Source: Halegenticoccus tardaugens
GTDB lineage: Archaea > Halobacteriota > Halobacteria > Halobacteriales > Haloferacaceae
Direction: 5' to 3'
Length of the DNA: 64,000 bases
Assembly (NCBI RefSeq): GCF_004116405.1
Contig: NZ_SDIC01000006.1
Location: 186,001 to 250,000, forward strand
Positions within the stretch are counted from its first letter, which is position 1, and the number at the start of each line of letters is the position of its first letter. The position numbers and the translations under genes are program-made. The notes below the pieces were generated by a model that ran no database searches, had not been told where the DNA came from, and was given only the letters and a program-made list of their open reading frames with translations. Shown one piece after another: positions 11,850 to 22,178 of the stretch.

Positions 11850-14282
11850 ATGACGTCGTTCCAGTCGACACTCGGCGACGAGCCGGGGATCGCAGAGGAG
11901 TTGGCGGAGAGCCAACGCGAGATCTCCATCGCCGAGTTCTTCGAGAAGAACAAGCACATGCTCGGGTTCGACAGCGGGGCCCGAGGGCTTGTGACCGCCG
12001 TGAAGGAGGCGGTAGACAACGCGCTCGACGCCACCGAGGAGGCGGGGATCGCCCCCGACATCTACGTCGAGATCTCCGAGGTCGGCGACTACTACCGGCT
12101 CGTCGTCGAGGACAACGGTCCGGGCATCACGAAACAACAGGTCCCCAAGGTCTTCGGGAAGCTCCTCTACGGGTCTCGGTTTCACGTCAGAGAGCAGAAC
12201 CGCGGCCAGCAGGGGATCGGAATCTCGGCCGCGGTGCTCTACTCGCAGCTGACGAGCGGGAAGGCGGCGAAGATCACGAGCCGCACGCAAGGCAGCCCCG
12301 ACGCGGAGTACTTCGAACTCATCGTCGACACCGACGCGAACGAGCCCGAGATCAAGGCGTCGCGGACCGCCTCGTGGGACCGATCGCACGGGACGCGGAT
12401 CGAACTGGAGATGGAGGCCAACATGCGCGCACGCGCGCAGTTGCACGGGTACATCAAGCACACGGCGGTCGTCAACCCGCACGCGCGGATCGAACTCCGC
12501 GAGCCCGGACTGGACGGGCCGCTGAAGTTCGAGCGGGCGACCGACCGACTCCCGGCACAGACAGAGGAGATCCGTCCGCACCCCCACGGGGTCGAACTCG
12601 GGACGCTCATCAAGATGCTCGGCGCGACGAACTCGCACTCCGTCTCCGGCTTCCTCCAGGAGGAGTTCACCCGCGTCGGAAAGAAGACGGCCGACAAGGT
12701 CGTCTCCCGCTTCCGCGACCGGCACTTCGGCCGCGAGATGGCCTGGAGAGGGCCCGACGTCGCGGTCCAGTCGAACGGCGGCGACGACCTCGAAGCGGCG
12801 GTCGTCGAGTCGGTCTCGAACAAGGGGGCGGACGCGACGGCGACGTTCGCCGCGGGGATCGCGGACGTCGTCCGGAGCCGCGAGCGAACCGCCCACCACG
12901 AACTGCGGACGATCGTCGCGAACGCGGCCGACGCCGCGGAGGAGGAGACCGGAACGACGTTCGGCGACACGGTCCGCGAACGGGCGCTCGACGCCGCCTG
13001 GGGAGCGATCACGGCGCACGACGAGGCGTCCGGGATCGACCGACTGACGCCCTCTTTGTACCCCCTCGTCGACGAGGCGACGAGCACCCGGAAGGACGAC
13101 GCGACCGTGCGGGCGCTCTCGGAGCGCATCGCCCGCAAGTTCGCGGCCGAAGCGGACGGTCGACACCGCGTGACCCGACGGCGGCTCCGAGAGTACGTCG
13201 TCGCCGCGGCCGACGCGACGGCGGAGTACGACGACGCGACGGTCGGCGAGACGGCCCGGGAGAACGTCGTCGAGGCGCTCTGGGCGGCGATGCGAACCGT
13301 CCCCGACGATCCGCCGAAGGTCGCGGCGGTCGCAGAGAGTCGGGACACCGCCTCGGAGTTGCTGGAGGCGATGCGCGAGACGGACATCCTCGCGCCGCCG
13401 ACCGACTGCCTCTCGCCGATCACGGCCGAACTCGTCGAAGCGGGGCTGAAAAAGGAGTACGACGCCGACTTCTACGCGGCGGCGACCCGCGACGCCGAGG
13501 TCCACGGCGGCGACCCGTTCATCGTCGAAGCCGGCATCGCCTACGGGGGCGACCTCCCCGCGGAGGGAGGCGTCGATCTCCTCCGGTTCGCCAACCGGGT
13601 GCCGCTCGTCTACCAGCGAGGCGCGTGCGCCACGACCGACGTGATGAAGGGGATCGGCTGGCGCAACTACGGGCTCGACCAGCCCGGCGGGAGCGGGATG
13701 CCGAACGGCCCCGCGGTGGTCATGGTGCACGTCGCCTCGACGAACGTTCCCTTCACGAGCGAGTCGAAGGACGCGCTCGCGAACGTTCCCGCCATCGAGG
13801 ACGAGATCGAACTCGCGATCCGCGAGGCGGCCCGCGAGCTCAAGTCCTACCTGAACAAGCGCCGGTCGCTCCAGAAACGTCAGAAGAAACAGGACGTGCT
13901 CGGCACCATCCTCCCGCAGATGGCGGACAAGCTCGCCGAGGTGACGGGTCGCGACCGCCCGGACATCGGCGGCGCGCTGGCGCGGATCATGAACAACGTC
14001 AGCGTCGAGCGCGAGGTCGAGGACGGGACGGTCACGCTGACCGTCGAGAACCACTCCGACCGGAGCGAACAGCCGGACATCACGGACATCGTCTCCGAGG
14101 AGCCGGGCGAGTTGAACGGCGACGCCACGGTCGTCGATCTCGACGGCGAGTGGTTCGTGAAGTGGTCCCCGTCGGTGCCGGCGGGCGAGACGGCGACGCT
14201 CACCTACACGGCGGGTGAGGCGGCGGAGTTCGACATCGACGTCGACGGCGTCGAAGCGGAGAAACTCACGGTGAACGCATAA
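11850..14282 (+). CDS. top6B: DNA topoisomerase VI subunit B
   Basis: This 810-residue ATPase subunit of the archaeal type IIB topoisomerase acts with Top6A to relax and decatenate DNA. GHKL motifs are visible: [16 protein letters not shown] (N box), [18 protein letters not shown] and [14 protein letters not shown]. An H2TH region is followed by the transducer domain ending near LAKSYLNKR-like sequence ([11 protein letters not shown]). A C-terminal ~110-residue Ig-like extension starts after residue ~700 ([18 protein letters not shown]). The middle contains a ~300-residue acidic insertion that makes it longer than the ~530-residue crenarchaeal protein, as usual in haloarchaea. It overlaps top6A by one base (taATGa). 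Confidence 0.96.
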   Translation: MTSFQSTLGDEPGIAEELAESQREISIAEFFEKNKHMLGFDSGARGLVTAVKEAVDNALDATEEAGIAPDIYVEISEVGDYYRLVVEDNGPGITKQQVPKVFGKLLYGSRFHVREQNRGQQGIGISAAVLYSQLTSGKAAKITSRTQGSPDAEYFELIVDTDANEPEIKASRTASWDRSHGTRIELEMEANMRARAQLHGYIKHTAVVNPHARIELREPGLDGPLKFERATDRLPAQTEEIRPHPHGVELGTLIKMLGATNSHSVSGFLQEEFTRVGKKTADKVVSRFRDRHFGREMAWRGPDVAVQSNGGDDLEAAVVESVSNKGADATATFAAGIADVVRSRERTAHHELRTIVANAADAAEEETGTTFGDTVRERALDAAWGAITAHDEASGIDRLTPSLYPLVDEATSTRKDDATVRALSERIARKFAAEADGRHRVTRRRLREYVVAAADATAEYDDATVGETARENVVEALWAAMRTVPDDPPKVAAVAESRDTASELLEAMRETDILAPPTDCLSPITAELVEAGLKKEYDADFYAAATRDAEVHGGDPFIVEAGIAYGGDLPAEGGVDLLRFANRVPLVYQRGACATTDVMKGIGWRNYGLDQPGGSGMPNGPAVVMVHVASTNVPFTSESKDALANVPAIEDEIELAIREAARELKSYLNKRRSLQKRQKKQDVLGTILPQMADKLAEVTGRDRPDIGGALARIMNNVSVEREVEDGTVTLTVENHSDRSEQPDITDIVSEEPGELNGDATVVDLDGEWFVKWSPSVPAGETATLTYTAGEAAEFDIDVDGVEAEKLTVNA

Positions 14283-15376
14283 TGAGCGGTCAGACACAGG
14301 AAGACAGAGCGCGCGAACAGCTCATCGACCTCGCGGCGGAGTTTTACGACCAGTTTGCGGGCGGGCAGATCCCCGAGATGAAGCTGCCGACCCGGACGAA
14401 GAGCAACATCGAGTACGACGAGGACTCCGAGGTGTGGGTGTACGGCGACCGAACGAGCACCCGGAGTGCGAACAGCGTCCGCGGGGCGCGCAAGCTCCTC
14501 AAGGCCGTGTACACCATCGACTTCCTCGCGAAGCAGCTGGAGGAGGATCGCTCGTCGACCCTCCGTGAGCTGTACTACCTCTCGGAGTCCTGGGACACGA
14601 AGGAGGCGCACTTTACCGACCAGGACGAGTCGAACCAGCTCGTCGAGGACCTCGAGATCGTCAGCCACGTCACGCGCGAGGACTTCCACATGCGCCCGGA
14701 GGAGTCGGGCGCGACGCTCATGGGACCGCTCCGACTCCGCGAACAGACCCGCCGCGGCGAGCGCGAGATCCACTGCCAGGAGGACGTCGGCGAGGGCGGC
14801 TACCAGATCCCGAACAACCCCGACACCATCGAGTTCCTCGACCACGACGTCGACTTCGTCCTCTGCGTCGAGACCGGCGGGATGCGCGATCGGCTCATCG
14901 AGAACGGCTTCGACGATGAGTACAACACGCTCGTGGTGCACCTGAAGGGCCAGCCCGCCCGGGCGACCCGCCGCATCACGAAGCGGCTGCACGACGAACT
15001 CGACCTGCCGGTCGTGGTCTTCACCGACGGCGACCCGTGGTCGTACCGTATCTACGGCTCCGTCGCCTACGGGTCGATAAAGAGCGCGCACCTCTCCGAG
15101 TACCTCGCGACGCCCGAGGCGGAGTTCGTGGGCATCCAGCCGGCCGACATCGTCGAGTACGACCTGCCGACGGATCCGCTCGCGGACTCGGACGTGAACG
15201 CCCTCCAGAGCGAACTGGAGGACCCCAGGTTCCAGACCGACTACTGGCGCGAGCAGATCGAACTCCAACTCGACATCGAGAAAAAGGCCGAACAGCAGGC
15301 GCTGGCCTCGCGCGGCCTCGACTTCGTGACCGACACGTACCTCCCGCAGCGCCTCGACGAGATGGGCGTTCTGTAG
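14282..15376 (+). CDS. top6A: DNA topoisomerase VI subunit A
   Basis: This 364-residue DNA-cleaving subunit is homologous to eukaryotic Spo11. The active-site tyrosine is in [11 protein letters not shown], probably Tyr99, the second of the pair by comparison with Spo11. A Toprim domain follows, with LCVETGGM for the catalytic glutamate and [19 protein letters not shown] for the metal-binding aspartates. The C-terminus ends in a helical region ([20 protein letters not shown]). The start codon overlaps the top6B stop codon, so the two subunits are translationally coupled. Length is normal for the family. Confidence 0.96.
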   Translation: MSGQTQEDRAREQLIDLAAEFYDQFAGGQIPEMKLPTRTKSNIEYDEDSEVWVYGDRTSTRSANSVRGARKLLKAVYTIDFLAKQLEEDRSSTLRELYYLSESWDTKEAHFTDQDESNQLVEDLEIVSHVTREDFHMRPEESGATLMGPLRLREQTRRGEREIHCQEDVGEGGYQIPNNPDTIEFLDHDVDFVLCVETGGMRDRLIENGFDDEYNTLVVHLKGQPARATRRITKRLHDELDLPVVVFTDGDPWSYRIYGSVAYGSIKSAHLSEYLATPEAEFVGIQPADIVEYDLPTDPLADSDVNALQSELEDPRFQTDYWREQIELQLDIEKKAEQQALASRGLDFVTDTYLPQRLDEMGVL

Positions 15377-15534
15377 CGCGCCGGTATCGGTATCGGAGAC
15401 GCGTTAAAAGTGCGTCGGTACCGGGGGCGGTTCTTCCCGACTCGATCGCCCGGAGACGGTCCCGGGCGCGCGACGGTCGCCGCCGGTGGAATTATATCGA
15501 AAAACAATGTAGGTTGCGCCGGTGGAGACCAGCC

Positions 15535-15657
15535 ATGGCGACCACCAACCTGGCGAACTGCCCGAACTGCGACTGGACGGGGACGCCGACTGATCTCGAC
15601 AACCGGCACGGCAGGCCGGCGTGCCCGAACTGCGGCCGACGCGTCACGCTGGCGTAG
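15535..15657 (+). CDS. 40-residue double-CPNC zinc-ribbon protein
   Basis: This small protein (MATTNLANCPNCDWTG..., 40 residues) has two CPNC motifs 23 residues apart. They form a single zinc ribbon that makes up almost the whole protein. The ATG follows a purine-rich ggtggagac sequence ~7 bases upstream, a plausible Shine-Dalgarno site. Such zinc-ribbon microproteins are common in haloarchaea. Nothing in the sequence tells whether this one binds nucleic acid or another protein. It stands alone between top6A and a convergent MBL-fold gene. Confidence 0.7.
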   Translation: MATTNLANCPNCDWTGTPTDLDNRHGRPACPNCGRRVTLA

Positions 15658-15704
15658 CCCGGCCGTCTCGGTCGGTATCGCCTTTTTCGCGTTCGATCGC
15701 CCGG

Positions 15705-16415
15705 TTAGCTCACGCCCCGCTCGTCGAGGACGACCGGCACGCCGCGGCCCGCCACGTCCGCCGCGAACGCCGCCGAGTCCGCCTCGAGGAGGTCGAACGT
15801 GTCGTAGTGGATCGGGAGCACGAGGTCGGGGTCGAGCGCCTCGGCGAGCGCGGCGGCCTCGCGGCGGTCCATCACGACCGAGCCGCCGATGTTCGCGAGG
15901 AACAGGGACGCGTCGAGGTCGCGGAACGCCTCCAGCGCGTCCGAGTCGCCCGGCCAGAACACCGTCGTGTCGCCGAGCGCGAGCAGGAAGGCCACGCCGA
16001 GCCCCCTCGGATGGTGCGGCTCGCCGTTCTCGTCGACGTGCGGACCGTCGGGTTCGTTGTACGCCGGCAGCGACCGGACCTCCGCGCCGTCGAGTTCGAG
16101 CCGTTCCGCCTCGCCGACGCGGACGACCTCGTACGGGAGGTCGTCGACGGGCGTCAGGTCGCGATCCGAGTCAGCCGCGTCGACGCCCTCGTAGACGACG
16201 ACGGTCGCGTCCTCCTTCGCGACGCGCTCGATCCCGTCGGGATCGTAGTGGTGGACGTGCGTGACGCAGACGAGGTCCCCGTCGCGGGCGTCGTAGTCGT
16301 CCAGCACGCCGTACCGACCGGGGTCGAGGTAGGCGACGAAGCCGTCCGCTGTCTCCAGCCGCGCGGTCGCGTAGCCGAGCCACTCGACGAGCGTGCCGTC
16401 GTGTCGAACAGTCAT
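15705..16415 (-). CDS. MBL-fold metallo-hydrolase
   Basis: This 236-residue metallo-beta-lactamase-fold protein is of the compact UlaG-like type. The metal-binding motif reads THVHHYDPDG (about residues 52-61). Further likely ligands occur in FWPGDSDALEAF (Asp) and PIHYDTFD (His). The N-terminus (LVEWLGYATARLET) matches the family pattern, in which a tryptophan-leucine-glycine precedes a histidine or similar residue. It is probably a cytosolic Zn- or Mn-dependent hydrolase of a phosphoester or lactone; the substrate cannot be read from sequence. It converges with the 40-residue zinc ribbon gene and lies 55 bases beyond the 3' end of DNA ligase. Confidence 0.8.
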   Translation of the reverse strand: MTVRHDGTLVEWLGYATARLETADGFVAYLDPGRYGVLDDYDARDGDLVCVTHVHHYDPDGIERVAKEDATVVVYEGVDAADSDRDLTPVDDLPYEVVRVGEAERLELDGAEVRSLPAYNEPDGPHVDENGEPHHPRGLGVAFLLALGDTTVFWPGDSDALEAFRDLDASLFLANIGGSVVMDRREAAALAEALDPDLVLPIHYDTFDLLEADSAAFAADVAGRGVPVVLDERGVS

Positions 16416-16470
16416 ACCGACCGGTACGACGCGACGGGCTAAGCCCTTTGGGTGTCACGACGTCGCGCGC

Positions 16471-18135
16471 TCACCGACTCTCCGCCAGCCGCTCGATCCG
16501 CTCCAGCGAATCGGCGTCCGCCGGATCTTTGTCCGCGCGAACCGAGACGAACCGCGGGAACCGCAGCGCGTATCCGGACGAGTACGTCGGCGACCGCTGG
16601 ATCTCCTCGTAGCCGACCTCGAACACGGTCGACGGACGGATCGTCACGTCCTTGCCCCGCTGTGATTCGATCTCGGGTTCCAGCAGCTCGGTGAGTTCGG
16701 CGAGCTTCTCGTCGGTGATGCCCGTGGCGACCTTGCCGATGGTTTCGTACCCCGACGGCGTCCGCGCCGACAGGAGGAACGTCCCGAGGAACTTCGCGCG
16801 CCGGCCCTCGCCCCACTCCGCGCCGGTGACGACGAGGTCGAGCGTCTCCACGTCGGGCTTGTGCTTCAGCCAGTTCTTCCCCCGGCGACCGGGCGAGTAG
16901 GTCGACTCGGGGTTCTTGAGCATGATCCCCTCGTGGCCGTCCTCGAGCGCCACCTCCTCGATCGCGGCGATCTCCTCCGGGTCGTCTGTGAGCGTGAGCT
17001 TCGAGACGCCGTCTGCGAGCGCGTCAGTCAGTCGCTCGTGACGTTCCACGAGCGGCGCGTCGAGGAGGTCCTCGCCGTCGACGTGGAGGCAGTCGAAGGC
17101 GTGGAGCCACAGCGTGACCTCCTCGAGCATCCGCCCGACGTCGTGCTTGCGTCTGAAGCGCCGGAGCACCTCCTGGAACGGGAGCGGACGGACGCCGTCG
17201 CCGTCGGGTCGGGGCTCGACGGCGACGACCTCGCCGTCGAGGATGGCGGGTTCTCGCAGGTTCTCCTCGACGAACGCCACGATCTCCGGGAGCGCGTCCG
17301 TCACGTCCTCCATGTTGCGCGAGAAGACGGCGACGTCGTCGCCGTCGAAGTGAACCTGCACGCGCGCCCCGTCGTACTTCGTCTCGACCGCGACCGTCTC
17401 CCACGCCTCCAGCGCGTCCGCGACGGTGCCCGCCTGCGCGAGCATCGCCTGCACCGGCCGGCCGATCTCCAGTCGGACGCGCTCCAGCCCGTCCTCCCCC
17501 TCGTCGCGGGCGAGTTCGGCCACGCGGCCGTAGTCGTTCGACACCTGCAGCGCCCGCTTTACCGCCTCCACCGGCGCGTCGAACGCCTCGGCGATGGCGT
17601 CGCGGACGGTCCCCTCGCCGACGCCGATCCGCATCTCGGAGAGGACGAGTCGCGCCAGGTAGCGCGCCTCCGCGGGCGACGAGCGGTTGAACAGCCCGAA
17701 GAGGACGTCCACCTTCCGGTCCTGGCTACCGGACCCCTCCGCCGCCGCGAGGCCGCGGAGCGAGCGGTCGACCTCGGCGACGGTCAGCCCGTCGCGTCCG
17801 CCGGTTCCGAACGACGCGAGCCCCCGCTGGCCGCCGAACTCGTAGCTCGCGGCGACCGCGCCGATCTCGCCGGTCTCCGCGAGCCGCGACTCCACGTCGT
17901 CGGCGTCGACGTTCGGGCCGGCGGCGCGGGCGATCGCCTCGTAGCAGAGGTTCGGCCCGACGTCGAGCGTCGTCGAGTCCCACGCGGGGAAGACGCGTCC
18001 CTGAACGAACCGGGCCACGATCGGCAGGTCGTCGTTCGCGTCCTCGAACAGCGCGCGAACGAGCGCCGTGATCTCGAGATCCGCCGTCTCGGCCTCGATC
18101 TCGTCGGCGCGGGCGGCGAAGTCGGCGAACTTCAT
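16471..18135 (-). CDS. ligA: ATP-dependent DNA ligase
   Basis: This 554-residue archaeal replicative ligase seals nicks through a covalent lysyl-AMP. The N-terminal DNA-binding helical domain covers about residues 1-235. The nucleotidyltransferase core has motif I at ETKYDGARVQVH (active-site Lys253), motif III-like FDCLHVDGEDLL, motif IV EGIMLKNPES and motif V NWLKHKPD. The OB domain ends with ALRFPRFVSVRADK. The start MKFADFAARADE is preferred to the longer frame, whose extra 27 residues look like intergenic translation. It is divergent from the GCS2-like gene at 18329. The gene is named lig or ligA in haloarchaea. Confidence 0.95.
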   Translation of the reverse strand: MKFADFAARADEIEAETADLEITALVRALFEDANDDLPIVARFVQGRVFPAWDSTTLDVGPNLCYEAIARAAGPNVDADDVESRLAETGEIGAVAASYEFGGQRGLASFGTGGRDGLTVAEVDRSLRGLAAAEGSGSQDRKVDVLFGLFNRSSPAEARYLARLVLSEMRIGVGEGTVRDAIAEAFDAPVEAVKRALQVSNDYGRVAELARDEGEDGLERVRLEIGRPVQAMLAQAGTVADALEAWETVAVETKYDGARVQVHFDGDDVAVFSRNMEDVTDALPEIVAFVEENLREPAILDGEVVAVEPRPDGDGVRPLPFQEVLRRFRRKHDVGRMLEEVTLWLHAFDCLHVDGEDLLDAPLVERHERLTDALADGVSKLTLTDDPEEIAAIEEVALEDGHEGIMLKNPESTYSPGRRGKNWLKHKPDVETLDLVVTGAEWGEGRRAKFLGTFLLSARTPSGYETIGKVATGITDEKLAELTELLEPEIESQRGKDVTIRPSTVFEVGYEEIQRSPTYSSGYALRFPRFVSVRADKDPADADSLERIERLAESR

Positions 18136-18328
18136 CACCCGTGGTAGTGAGCTTACGGTGTTAAGCGCCCCGACTGACGCGTCGTCGGACCACCGCTCCC
18201 GGGGCACGAGTGACACTCTGTCCCGACGGCTATACGCTGTCGCCGAACCGTCTCCTCCGCCGGCGTCGGGATCGTCCCACGGCGGCGACCCGTCGCATTC
18301 AAGGCCGTCCCTCGCGCAGAGGGTGCGT

Positions 18329-19885
18329 ATGGAAAAAGACCTCGCGGCGCAGGTCGAATCGGTGCTCGCCGTCGACGCCGAGGAGTTTCAGGCGCAAGCG
18401 GAAGCCGACGCCGAGGTCGTCAAAGCGGGGCTCCGGGAGGGCGCGTTCGACAACCACCAGTCGATCGTCGGGCTGGAGTACGAGTTCTACGCCGTCGCCG
18501 ACGGAAAGCGGTGGGCGGACGAGGGGAACGACGAGCGGACGGGGCCGGACAACACCTACGCGCTGACGCGCGTGCCGCGCCGGCTGCTCGAACTCATCGG
18601 CTTCGAGAAGGAACTCGGTCTCCACAACGCCGAGATGAGCACCAGCCCGCAGCCGTTCAACCCCCACGGCCTCCGGGCGCAGGAGTCCGAGGTACTCGCG
18701 CGGCTCAGCGCGGCGCTCGACTGCACCCGCCCCGAGGGGATGCGCCTCGTCAGCGACGCGATGTGGACGATCCCGCCGGCGGGCGAGACGGCCGGGGGCT
18801 ACCTCTCCGACAGCATCGTCGACGGGGGGATCCGCGTCGCGACGAACATGAGCGACTCGGTCCGGTACCACGCGATGGCGAACGGCGAGAACGTCGACGA
18901 CACCCTCTCGGTCGACGCACCGCACGTCTCGCTCGACGCGGACACGGTGATGCCCGAGAGCCTCATCACGTCGATTCAACCGCACTATCAGGTCTCGCAC
19001 GCGGCCGACCTCCCCGAGTACTTCAACTACGCCCTCCGGGTCGCCGGGCCGCTCCTCGCGCTCGGCGTCAACTCGCCGTTCTTCCCGCCGGACCTCTACG
19101 AGGACGTCCCCCCCGAGGAGATCCTCGCCGACGCGTGGGACGAGGGGCGGATCACCGTGTTCGAGTCGGTGCTCAACAGCCGCGGGGGCGCGGACAAGGT
19201 CACGTTCCCGCGCGACCTCGACACGGTCGAGCAGGCAGTCGACCGGGTCGTCGACGACGAGGTCATGATCCCGATGCCGGTCGATCGGGGCGACCGCTTC
19301 GACGACCGGTTCGCCACCCTCCGGACGAAACACGGCACGTACTGGCGGTGGGTTCGGCCGGTGTTCGACGGGGCGACGCGCTCGTCGGCGAACGCCCGCA
19401 TCGAGTTCCGGCCGATCCCGGCGCAGCCGACCGTCCGCGACTCGATCGCCTTCCAGGCGGCGTTCGCCGGACTGATGGAGAGTCTCCCGCGGCGCGAACA
19501 TCCCGTCGCGGATCAGGCGTGGGAGGTCGCCCGCGAGAACTTCTACGCGGCCGCCCGCGACGGCCTCGACGGCGGCCAGCGGTGGATCACCAACGCCGGG
19601 CAGGAGACGACGAACCCCGTCGAGGTGTACGACGACCTGCTCGCGCACGCGGCCGACGGGCTCACCTCCGCCGGCTGTTCGCAGTCCGAGGCCGACCGCT
19701 ACGTCGCGCCGCTCCGCGCCCGGGTTGAGGCGGCGCGAACCCCGGCGGACTGGAAGCGCGAGCGAGTTCGGACGCGACTGGAGGCCGGGGCGGACCTCGC
19801 CGACGCGATCGCGGGGATGCAGCGGACCTACATCGAGCGCCAGACGGAGTCGCTGCTCGACGGCAGCTTCGTCGACTGGGTGTGA
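18329..19885 (+). CDS. glutamate-cysteine ligase (GCS2-like) family protein
   Basis: This 518-residue protein has the GCS2/YbdK-type carboxylate-amine ligase signature SIVGLEYEFYAVADG near the N-terminus. Further motifs are GLHNAEMSTSPQPFNPHGL, ALGVNSPFFPPDL and SSANARIEFRPIPAQPTVRD. These fit glutamate or amino-acid binding and ATP-metal binding. It is longer than the ~360-residue gamma-glutamylcysteine ligase (GshA) that makes the haloarchaeal thiol gamma-glutamylcysteine. It may therefore be a paralogue with a different acceptor. Helical C-terminal residues (400-518) are unassigned. The ATG at 18329 follows gagggtgcgt; the extended upstream frame has non-coding composition. The family is secure, the exact reaction is not. 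Confidence 0.7.
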   Translation: MEKDLAAQVESVLAVDAEEFQAQAEADAEVVKAGLREGAFDNHQSIVGLEYEFYAVADGKRWADEGNDERTGPDNTYALTRVPRRLLELIGFEKELGLHNAEMSTSPQPFNPHGLRAQESEVLARLSAALDCTRPEGMRLVSDAMWTIPPAGETAGGYLSDSIVDGGIRVATNMSDSVRYHAMANGENVDDTLSVDAPHVSLDADTVMPESLITSIQPHYQVSHAADLPEYFNYALRVAGPLLALGVNSPFFPPDLYEDVPPEEILADAWDEGRITVFESVLNSRGGADKVTFPRDLDTVEQAVDRVVDDEVMIPMPVDRGDRFDDRFATLRTKHGTYWRWVRPVFDGATRSSANARIEFRPIPAQPTVRDSIAFQAAFAGLMESLPRREHPVADQAWEVARENFYAAARDGLDGGQRWITNAGQETTNPVEVYDDLLAHAADGLTSAGCSQSEADRYVAPLRARVEAARTPADWKRERVRTRLEAGADLADAIAGMQRTYIERQTESLLDGSFVDWV

Positions 19886-19904
19886 TCGAACCGCCTCCCG
19901 ACGT

Positions 19905-22103
19905 TCACGTCCGAAGCAGGTACTTGCGGTTCGGCTCGCCCTCCTCCTCGGCGAGGTAGAGCACGATCAGGTTCTCGGGGCCGCGCTCCGCGAGGTCGCG
20001 CTGGGCGCGTTCGAGGCCCCGATCCCACCCGCGAGCGCCCCGACGCGGCCGTATCGGAACGACGAGATCGGTCCCCTCGAACCGATCCCCCGAGCCGAGT
20101 TGCGACCAGCTCGACACCGTCTCGATCTCGAACGGGACCTCCGGTTCGACCGAAGCGACGAGGCGCTCGTACTGGTCGGGGTCGCCGTCGACGAGCAGGC
20201 AGTGGATCTTCGATCCGAGTTCCTCGGCGATCGTCTTCGCGGCGTGGATCCCCCCGTAGAAACCTGGGTTGGCGGCGGCGCGACCGGAGAGCACGATCAC
20301 GACCCGCTCGGTGGCGTTTATCGGCCCGTTCAGGTTCGCCACGAGCACCCGTTCCCGCGTCCGGTCCACGAGCCGCTCGATGGTCGTCCCGAAGACGCGC
20401 TGGCCGAACCCACGCCGACCGTTCCACCCGATGACGACCGTCGTGATGCGGTTGTCCCGGATCGCGCGGACGATCCCGGTGACGACGTTCGCGTCGACGC
20501 GCGTCTGCGTTTCGACCGGGACCTCGGCCCCCGCCGCGTACTCCTCCGCGCTTTCGAGCGTGCGCTCGGCGTCCGCCACCTCCGATTCGGTGTCGCTCTC
20601 GTCGGATTCGTCCGTCCCTTCCACCCCGCCCGCCCCTTCCGCCCCGCCGTTCGCGGCCGTCTGACCGCCGTCACCCGGCGTTCCCTCCCGGCGCACTCCG
20701 GCGCCGATCCCCTCGACCGACGACTCGTCCCCCTCGTCCTCGACGACCGTGAGGGCGCGGATCGGCTCGGCCGAGTCGTCGTCGCCGCGGAGGAGCATCG
20801 CGAGGTCCAAGAGCAGGTCCGCGTTCTCCGTGCGCTTCGTGAGGGGGAGCAGGATTCGCTCGGGGCGATCGCTCGGCTCGTACTCACCCTGCGCTTCGGC
20901 CTGGACGATCTCGCGCCCGAACCGTTCCGTGAGGTACGGACTCGCGACGCTGACGACGAGGATCATCAGCACGACCCCGTTGACGGTCGGTTCGCCGAAG
21001 AGTCCGATGTCCGAACCGATGAGCGTGATCGCCAGCGCCGCGGCGGCTTGTCCCGTCGATAGGCCGAACATCGTCTTCCACTCCGCCCCGTCGTACCCGT
21101 AGATGCGGCTCGCCACGATGACCGCGGCGAGCTTGCCGACGACGAGCGCCGCGATGGTGCTCCCGGCGATCAGCCAGACGTCCAGTCCGCCGAGGAACAC
21201 GCGCACGTCGACGAGCATGCCGACGGAGAGTAAGAAGAACGGGATGAAGAGGGCGTTGCCGACGAACTCGATGCGGTTCATCAGCGTGCCGGTCGAGGGG
21301 ACGAGCCGGTTCAGCGCCAGCCCCGCGAGGAACGCGCCGATGATCGCCTCGACGCCCGCGACCTCGGCGAGAAAGGAGCTCACGAAGAGCACCGCCATCA
21401 CGAACAGGAACTCGAAGTAGCTCTCCTCGTCGAGGTTGCGGAAGAACCAGCGTCCGACGCGGGGGACGGTCGTCCAGACGACCGCGAAGAAGACGACCAG
21501 CCCGCCGCCCAGCTGCGCCCAAAACGCCGCGTCGAGCTGTCCCTGCGTCGCCCCGGAGACGACGGCGAGGACCAGGAGCGCGAGCGTGTCGGTCAGGATC
21601 GTCCCGCCGATCACGGCCGTGACGGCCTCGTTTTTCACGATCCCGAGTTGGTTCACGATCGGGTACGCGAGCAGGGTGTGCGAGGCGAAGACGGACGCGA
21701 AGAGCACCGCTGCGAGCGCGGAGAAATCGAGCAGCCAGAGGCCGGCGGCGGTGCCGAGCGCCATCGGTATCGCGAAGGAGATCGCGCCGAACGTCACGCT
21801 CCGATCCGCGTTCTCGATGAAGTCGTCGAGGTCGATCTCCAACCCCGCGATGAACATCAGGTAGATGATCCCGACCTCGCCGAGGAGCACGATCGTCTCG
21901 CTCCGCCGAAGCAGGTCGAGCGCGTTTGGCCCGACGACGGCACCGGCGACGATGACGCCGATGATTCCGGGGAGTTCGTACCGTTCGAGGAGAAGCGGCG
22001 CGACGAGGAAGACGACCATCGCGAGGGCGACGATCATCACCGGATCTTCGAACGGCGGGTCGAGCGACACGCCGCCCACGAGCGGAATCATCATCTGGCG
22101 CAA
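19905..22103 (-). CDS. CPA2-type cation/proton antiporter with C-terminal UspA-like domains
   Basis: This 732-residue protein starts with a Kef/NapA-type membrane domain of about 12 helices (residues ~20-390). It is marked by YELPGIIGVIVAGAVVGPNA, FIAGLEIDLDDF, IGGTILTDTLALLVLAV (the aspartate of the transport site) and GAFLAGLALNR. A long cytoplasmic part follows: a first universal-stress-like segment, an acidic low-complexity linker (~465-510), and then VVIGWNGRRGFGQRVFGTTI, typical of the UspA nucleotide-binding loop. It likely exchanges Na+ or K+ for H+ and may be gated by nucleotide. Two methionines near the start (MRQMM) leave the exact start uncertain by a few residues. It converges with the GCS2-like gene. 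Confidence 0.85.
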   Translation of the reverse strand: MRQMMIPLVGGVSLDPPFEDPVMIVALAMVVFLVAPLLLERYELPGIIGVIVAGAVVGPNALDLLRRSETIVLLGEVGIIYLMFIAGLEIDLDDFIENADRSVTFGAISFAIPMALGTAAGLWLLDFSALAAVLFASVFASHTLLAYPIVNQLGIVKNEAVTAVIGGTILTDTLALLVLAVVSGATQGQLDAAFWAQLGGGLVVFFAVVWTTVPRVGRWFFRNLDEESYFEFLFVMAVLFVSSFLAEVAGVEAIIGAFLAGLALNRLVPSTGTLMNRIEFVGNALFIPFFLLSVGMLVDVRVFLGGLDVWLIAGSTIAALVVGKLAAVIVASRIYGYDGAEWKTMFGLSTGQAAAALAITLIGSDIGLFGEPTVNGVVLMILVVSVASPYLTERFGREIVQAEAQGEYEPSDRPERILLPLTKRTENADLLLDLAMLLRGDDDSAEPIRALTVVEDEGDESSVEGIGAGVRREGTPGDGGQTAANGGAEGAGGVEGTDESDESDTESEVADAERTLESAEEYAAGAEVPVETQTRVDANVVTGIVRAIRDNRITTVVIGWNGRRGFGQRVFGTTIERLVDRTRERVLVANLNGPINATERVVIVLSGRAAANPGFYGGIHAAKTIAEELGSKIHCLLVDGDPDQYERLVASVEPEVPFEIETVSSWSQLGSGDRFEGTDLVVPIRPRRGARGWDRGLERAQRDLAERGPENLIVLYLAEEEGEPNRKYLLRT

Positions 22104-22178
22104 CAGTACGAAATTCGATCCCTTAGCTACCCCGGCCGATCGGCCGGCGTCTCAGAAAACGGTGCGACGGCCGCCGGC

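Noticed and set aside
11796-14297. 833-residue open frame antisense to top6B
   Set aside because: This is a shadow of top6B, with no domain and non-haloarchaeal composition.
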